A DNA stretch of 64,000 bases from Eopsaltria australis (taxonomy: Eukaryota > Chordata > Aves > Passeriformes > Petroicidae): assembly GCA_034509425.1 (NCBI GenBank), contig JAVTVJ010000011.1, forward strand, positions 1,178,001-1,242,000. The letters run 5' to 3'. Both the position numbers and the translations under genes were made by a program. This document shows, piece after piece, positions 58,900-64,000 of the stretch; position 1 is the first letter of the stretch, and each line of letters begins with the position of its first letter. The notes below the pieces were generated by a model. That model saw only the letters and a program-made list of their open reading frames with translations, was not told the DNA's origin and searched no databases.

Positions 58900-59594
58900 A
58901 GAAAAAAGAGTGACCTCAGACTACCTGCAAGTCAGTAGAAACAACACAAATTATTTTTCCAGTGACAGAGTACCCTGGAAGACTTCTAAGGAAATCTTCA
59001 TTCATATGAGAATCATTTTCAGGAAACATTTTTTACAATGTCACACCCCAGTTACTGAGATTTCTGCAAATGATCTTTGTTTTTAGCTTATCAACTGGTG
59101 AGTTGCAGTCTTTGTAGCATTTATTTTTCAATCTAAATTCAGGATAATTATACTAAAAGGACAGAATTTTGTTTGTATGAATTCAGAGTTCTTTCTCTTG
59201 CATAAAAACATTTTTTCTTCATACATCTGCAATTTAAGTCACGATAAAGCACCTATGACTGTTAAAGACCCACTCTTTGTGTTCAGATGCATATCTTTTG
59301 TGTATGGTTCTATGTCTAAGTAGAAAAATATCCATCATATTTCCTGTCTTCTGAAGTAAATCTGAAATAGCCTTATAATCAAATGGAGACTTCAAGGAAA
59401 AAAATGTGAACCTTTTGTTAAAAATAAAAAAAGAATAGTGGTATGTAAGTTGATTAGCAACAGTCACATCCCTAGAAGTCCTGCTCTCTACAATATTAAG
59501 TGCCTTCAAGACATGACAAAACATCCTACATTTAGCAAGGCTAAAAGAAAGACTAATTGAGTAAAGGCATAGTCGTGCAAGATCCATGCATCTT
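58897..59594. other. Unique AT-rich DNA, nothing recognised
   Basis: A 117-codon minus frame (59234-59587) has no recognisable domain and is probably chance. Confidence 0.45.
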
Positions 59595-59790
59595 ATAGAA
59601 CCATAGAGAGTCTTGGGGTGGAAGTGACTTCAAGATCACAAAGTTCCAGGCCCCCTGCCATGGGTAGGGATGCCATTCACTAGGTCAGGTTTTTCAGGAC
59701 CTCATTCAACCTGGTCTTGAATGTTTTCAGAGATGGGACTCCAGGAAACCTGTTCCAAAAGAAACCTCTCTGGGCAACCTTTTTCAAAGG
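59595..59790 (-). mobile_element. CR1 LINE fragment, 3' end
   Basis: ATAGAACCATAG at the left edge is the reverse-complemented CR1 tail. GACTTCAAGATCACAAAGTT (about 59626), CCCCCTGCCATGGGTAGGGA (about 59651) and CAACCTGGTCTTGAATG (about 59707) follow in antisense CR1 order. Similarity ends near the CTCTGGGCAACC block (about 59768). The segment AACCTGTTCC/AACCTCTCTGG near 59748-59778 is rearranged relative to the usual order. Confidence 0.9.
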
Positions 59791-62700
59791 CAACTTCTTT
59801 TGCTGCAAAAACTTACTGGGCTCCTATTGGAAGGTCACCAATTCAAATACCTTTCTAGTGCTTGCATTTTATAATTTTGCTACCTTTATTAACTTAGATT
59901 TGGAATATTTTTCAAAGAACAGTCTTAATAGGATCTTCCCTGGGGAACTGAACAGCAATGAATTGCATTTGTAAGTGACAACTGAACAATGGGCAACGAA
60001 CAAAAATAAAAGAAAAAGGAGACAGAGAGAAAGAGAAGGACAAAAATAAAAACAAAGGAAAAAGGGCAAATCTAAAGAAAATGTTTGAAAATGCCAAAAC
60101 CAGGGCTTTCCCAGAAATGAACGAATGATACACAATGAAGACACATGATGGAAAGTCTTCTCAAACTGGAGTGTATCATCTGTCTTCTCATAATTACTTT
60201 TGCAAAAATCTACCTTCAACTTTGACTCTTTCTGTAAGGTAGAATAAAGTGGAAGCTATTTTAGAGAATAATAATCACTAAAAAAATTCAGAATAGAACA
60301 GGAATTTTAGTAAAACAGAAAATAAAAAATTACTAAGTAACCCCAATGAGCGTAGCTTTTATCCTGACTTTTGTGTTTTGTAGGAGTTCTGCCTGATTTA
60401 AAAGGTGGGTAAGGAAATCAGGATTTACTGTAGAATGAATACATATAAAAGGCTTATTTTTCTCAAGTGAATGCAGGCAATTAGAACTTGTGGATATTCT
60501 ATTCTCAGCTGTGGGAAAAGCAGTAATAGTAATTTTGAGGTGTTATACATCACACTTCTTTTATGAGTGATCAAGTACATTGTCTTGATCATTGCCTTTA
60601 AAAACTTCTTTGAAAAAAGCTGGCTAGAATGGTGAGGAGATGTGTATTGTTTCTTCACTCTACAATTTTGAAGTGAATATGTTGTTGAAAAACAGAAAAG
60701 AGCGCATTTCAACCTGTGAAGTTTTTTCAGTTCTACATTTTGTGGCAAAATTACATCTCTCCATTTTCTTGGTAGAAATTATGGAATATTTAGGAGGCCT
60801 ATTCCAACTGTTCTCTACTTCTGAAAAACATTGAGGTAATTTGAAAAAATACTGCAATTGTTTCATAGAGAATAATTTCAAGAGAAGTCGACTCTTTAGA
60901 TTTTGCATCAGTGGGTTATTATTTATTCCTCTTAGAATTCACATTGTTTCACAGATCCTGCTTCTATTGTTGTTTTCCATTAAATATGTATATGGAATTT
61001 CTTCTGAGTTAAAGACAATTTAAAAACAGCAATTAAATGCATTTAAGTTAGAGCCATAGTCTTTCTTCTAGATGCTGTTTTCTTCAAGAAGGACTTTTCC
61101 ACATATTAAATCAATTATAAGTATCCAATATGTCGTGCAAAGATACCACAAAGCAGTCAAGATATCTGAAGGTGCTTACACATATTGATCTGTACAGAGG
61201 CTTAGAGAACCTTGAGTCAAAGGCAAATATGTTCTGTTGAGCAAATAGAGGTGGAGTCTTGGCCTCATGGACACTGGTAGAAATTTTTTCATTGTCTTCA
61301 ATATAAATGAATGCTCCGGCATCAATGCGTCAGCTGTGGTAGATTACAGATCCATACATTATCACAGACACATATTTCTAAGAAGTGCTATGCCCAGAGG
61401 GATGATACTGCTCCACATCACCACACATTTCTGCTATTTTTTTCTGTTTAATGTTTAGACATGTGCTGAGATGAACTGAGCATAAAGATTTACAAAATAA
61501 AGTTAATGTTGTTTAGTTGTGTCAGGCACTCTCCAGAGACACAGAAGCTTGTTGTTAGGGGCTATTTTGGCTCCATAATGGCTGAGACTAACTTTGAGTG
61601 CCTCACAAAACTCAGAAGAGCTTCCGTGAATGTGTTGGATTCTTTTACACGTAGAGCTGGTAAATGAGTTGCTGTGCTTCCTTAAATTTGGTCTTTGAAT
61701 ATTCAAATTCTACAGCACCTCGCAAGATTTATTCAAACACACAGTGCAAGGATAGACATTGGCATGTGCTGCAGTGAAAACAAGTCACAGTTTTCATTTC
61801 ACCTCTCTTAAAAAATCAGCAAAAAATTGACCCATCATGCTCCTTCTCTTCCATGCTAAACTGAAGGATTCTGAGGATTATTTAGGTTTGCACTTAAAAA
61901 AAAAAAGATATTTTAGTTTGACAGAAGAACATCTCTTTAACCATTCACACACCCTCCAAGCTCAATTATTATTTCATTGAAGGGTTATTTTTTGGCTGGA
62001 ATATGGTTCATAAATAGGACTTTAGCTTAACTGCTACACACCATATTGTATATATGTATGAAAATTTGAGAAAATAAATTTATCTTTAATCTTCTACTTT
62101 TTTTTTTCTTAAAAAGCTGATTAAGTACTACATTCATTATGAAATTTAGACAGCAAAATTCTATAGCATTTAGAGTTGATGGATTTTGCAACAGTTTTGC
62201 CACTGAAATCGAGCCACATAGTTGATGAAAATTAAAATATTTTTTGTTCTTATTACTATTTTATTTGAATAAGAATCAGTTAAGCCACTCCCAATTTCTT
62301 GCACTTTTTAAAAATCTCCCATAATTTTTGAAGCTTGAGGAAGGAATTCACGTTCTGGAGTCTGAGTAGTTTTTTCTCCTTGAGGAAGTTCCTTTGTTTA
62401 AGAGGTTTTCTTATGTCACACTTCTGCAAATTAATGCAGTGACTTTAACATTTATCCTGTATCCCTTCCTCACTGAAGTCATATTCTTGAATTTAATCAC
62501 TTTTCTTGATCTGCTCCTCATTCCACTGTAATTCTCTGGCTTATCTCCTCTGAACTTTCTGAATTAGCCTGAGCAAAACCGAGTGGAACAATATAGAACA
62601 CCACGTAGGAGGTTCAAGTTCATGTAGTGTGTGTGCAGTTTGATAGCAGCTGTTTTGGAGGACATGTGATACGTTTTCATGCCTTACCATCTGATATATT

Positions 62701-62849
62701 TATTTTCTTTAGTTATAGCATCTGGGGATTTGATTACTCCAAGCAAGGAGTACAGTAATGGAAAGTGTATAGAAAGTAATGAAATCGATAATAACTGGAG
62801 ATACTGGATACAGGAGAATTAGTTCATGTGAAGTGACAGAGCAGCAAGG
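59791..62849. other. Unique AT-rich DNA, nothing recognised
   Basis: About 3 kb without a recognised gene or repeat. Overlapping frames on both strands at 59869-60219 and 60425-60908 are featureless. Confidence 0.45.
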
Positions 62850-63515
62850 AGGGTACACAGCAAGCTCACTACTATGGACCTTAGGAGTGCAGATATGTGT
62901 GCTTTCAGTCCAGAAAACCAACCATAGCCTGGCTGCATCAAAAGCAGTGTGGCTAGAGGGTTGAAGGAGGTGATTCTGCCTCTCCACTCTGCTCTGGTGA
63001 GAACCCAGCTGGAGTTCTGTGCTCAGCTCTGGAGGTCCCAACATAAGGAGGACGCGGACCTGTTGAAGTGAATGTAGAGGAGGCCATGAAGATGATCAGA
63101 GGGCTGAAACACCTCTCCTATGGGGAAAGCCTGGGAAGCTGGGGTTGTTCAACCAGGAGAAGAGAAGGCTCCAGGGAGATCTTCTAGCAAATTCCAGTCC
63201 CTAAAGGGAGCCTACATGAAAGCTGGAGAGGGACAATTTATACAGGCATGCAGTGAAAGTGGAATAGCTTTAAACTGAAAGAGGGTAGTTTTAGATTAGA
63301 TATAAGGAAGAAAGTCTTTACTGTGAGAGTGGTCAGGCACTGGAACAGGTTTTCCAGAGGAGTTGTGAATGCTCCATCCCTGGAAGTGTTCAAGGCCAGG
63401 CCAGATGAAATTCCAAGCAATTTGGTCTAGTGGACAGTGTCCCTGCCTGAGTCAGGAGGGTTAGAGCTAGATGATGCACAACTGGGATATGGCTATTCCA
63501 TGACTGTGATTCTTT
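62850..63515 (+). mobile_element. CR1 LINE fragment, 3' end
   Basis: Consecutive plus-strand CR1 blocks are visible: GTGTGCTTTCAGTCCAGAAA near 62898, GGCTGCATCAAAAGCAGTGT near 62931, a GGTGAGAACCCAGCTGGAGT block near 62996, ATGATCAGAGGGCTGAAACA near 63091, GAAAGTCTTTACTGTGAGAG near 63311 and GGAAGTGTTCAAGGCCAGGC near 63381. The copy ends at a decayed ATTCCATGACTGTGATTCT tail (63495-63513). The frame is broken. The minus frames at 62709-63044 and 63238-63420 are its shadows. Confidence 0.94.
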
Positions 63516-64000
63516 GACCTTCTATTAATTGAAAGACAATTTTTTAAATTAGTAATAAGTGGTTTATGGAAGGAGCTTTTCTATCCTTTTCAAATTATAT
63601 CACAAAGTTCTGTGATAACTCACAGTGCATCAGACTTCATCCCAATGGTACAGGGATGGAAGAAGTAAACCTCAGGCTGTATTTACTTTCTTTGTTTCAT
63701 GTGGGGATCCTCTGAAGCTGGGTTTGAGTGCCTTTGGTTTGGTGGAGCTGCTTATTTGTACCTCAGAAGCCTTCACTGGTATTCATAAGCTTCAGAGGGA
63801 AAGTAGTTACCATTCTTTCTCCCAAACAAAGATCTGAAGAAACTGAAACAGTATATTTCTACATGAATTGTGTGTCCTATTTAAAAAATTATTATCTTTT
63901 CCATAGTTTCATTAGGGTTTTTGTTTTTTAACTTTGCTAGAATTCATTTTGACTTCTATTTGATGAATCTGATGTTTTCATATTTACAAATTCTGTGTTA
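63516..64000. other. Unique AT-rich DNA, nothing recognised
   Basis: Two overlapping plus frames (63625-63837 and 63728-63931) lack recognisable features. No repeat is seen to the window edge. Confidence 0.45.

Noticed and set aside
1..64000. CRISPR arrays, tRNA, rRNA or snRNA genes, bacterial operons or phage genes
   Set aside because: None of their diagnostic features was seen on either strand: no spaced identical repeats, no tRNA B-box with a cloverleaf, no ribosome-binding sites before conserved frames.

Overview
The window looks like avian nuclear DNA, most likely from a passerine or a close relative. It is AT-rich, intergenic or deep-intronic, with no convincing protein-coding gene. 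The main evidence is at least nine chicken-repeat-1 (CR1) LINE fragments in both orientations, several ending in the degenerate ATTCTATGATTCT-type 3' tail typical of bird CR1. There are also three complete solo LTRs of endogenous retroviruses, one of a sequence type I associate with songbird genomes. No bacterial-style operon, plasmid, phage or CRISPR structure is present. Open frames are short, mostly antisense to repeats or low complexity, and none encodes a protein I recognise.

Layout. 1-5.7 kb: unique AT-rich DNA with a GATA microsatellite and a poly-T tract. 5.8-6.9 kb: a CR1 fragment that still shows reverse-transcriptase motifs. 6.9-22.5 kb: mostly unique DNA, with an A/C-then-polypurine tract (11.6 kb) and a small perfect hairpin fused to a direct repeat (17.9 kb). 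22.6-23.2 kb: CR1 3' end. 24.7-25.0 kb: old antisense CR1. 26.7-27.3 kb: minus-strand solo LTR. 27.6-28.5 kb: possible non-coding terminal exon (speculative). 30.4-31.5 kb: a CR1 copy split by a 457-bp LTR with matching inverted termini and a 4-bp target duplication. 34.8-35.4 kb: antisense CR1. 36.8-37.5 kb: plus-strand solo LTR with a perfect 5-bp target duplication. 38.8-39.2 kb: antisense CR1 3' end. 40.45 kb: inverted pair of ATGCAAAT octamers. 44-44.8 kb: T/G tract with a strong-looking splice acceptor leading into an open frame, then an AT/TG microsatellite and a three-copy minisatellite. 45.6 kb: short remnant of the same LTR family as the 26.7-kb copy. 49.1 kb: isolated CR1 tail. 56.4 kb: ancient MIR/L2-type tail. 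57.6 kb: CCCTT pentamer repeat. 59.6 kb and 62.9-63.5 kb: further CR1 copies.

Nothing here forms a pathway or gene system. The content records layered retrotransposition: very old MIR/L2-like, then old CR1, then younger CR1 and LTRs, one nested in a CR1. The unique DNA between may hold regulatory elements that only cross-species comparison could reveal. Repeat calls come from remembered consensus features, not a database search, so boundaries are approximate except where a target duplication or terminal inverted repeat fixes them.
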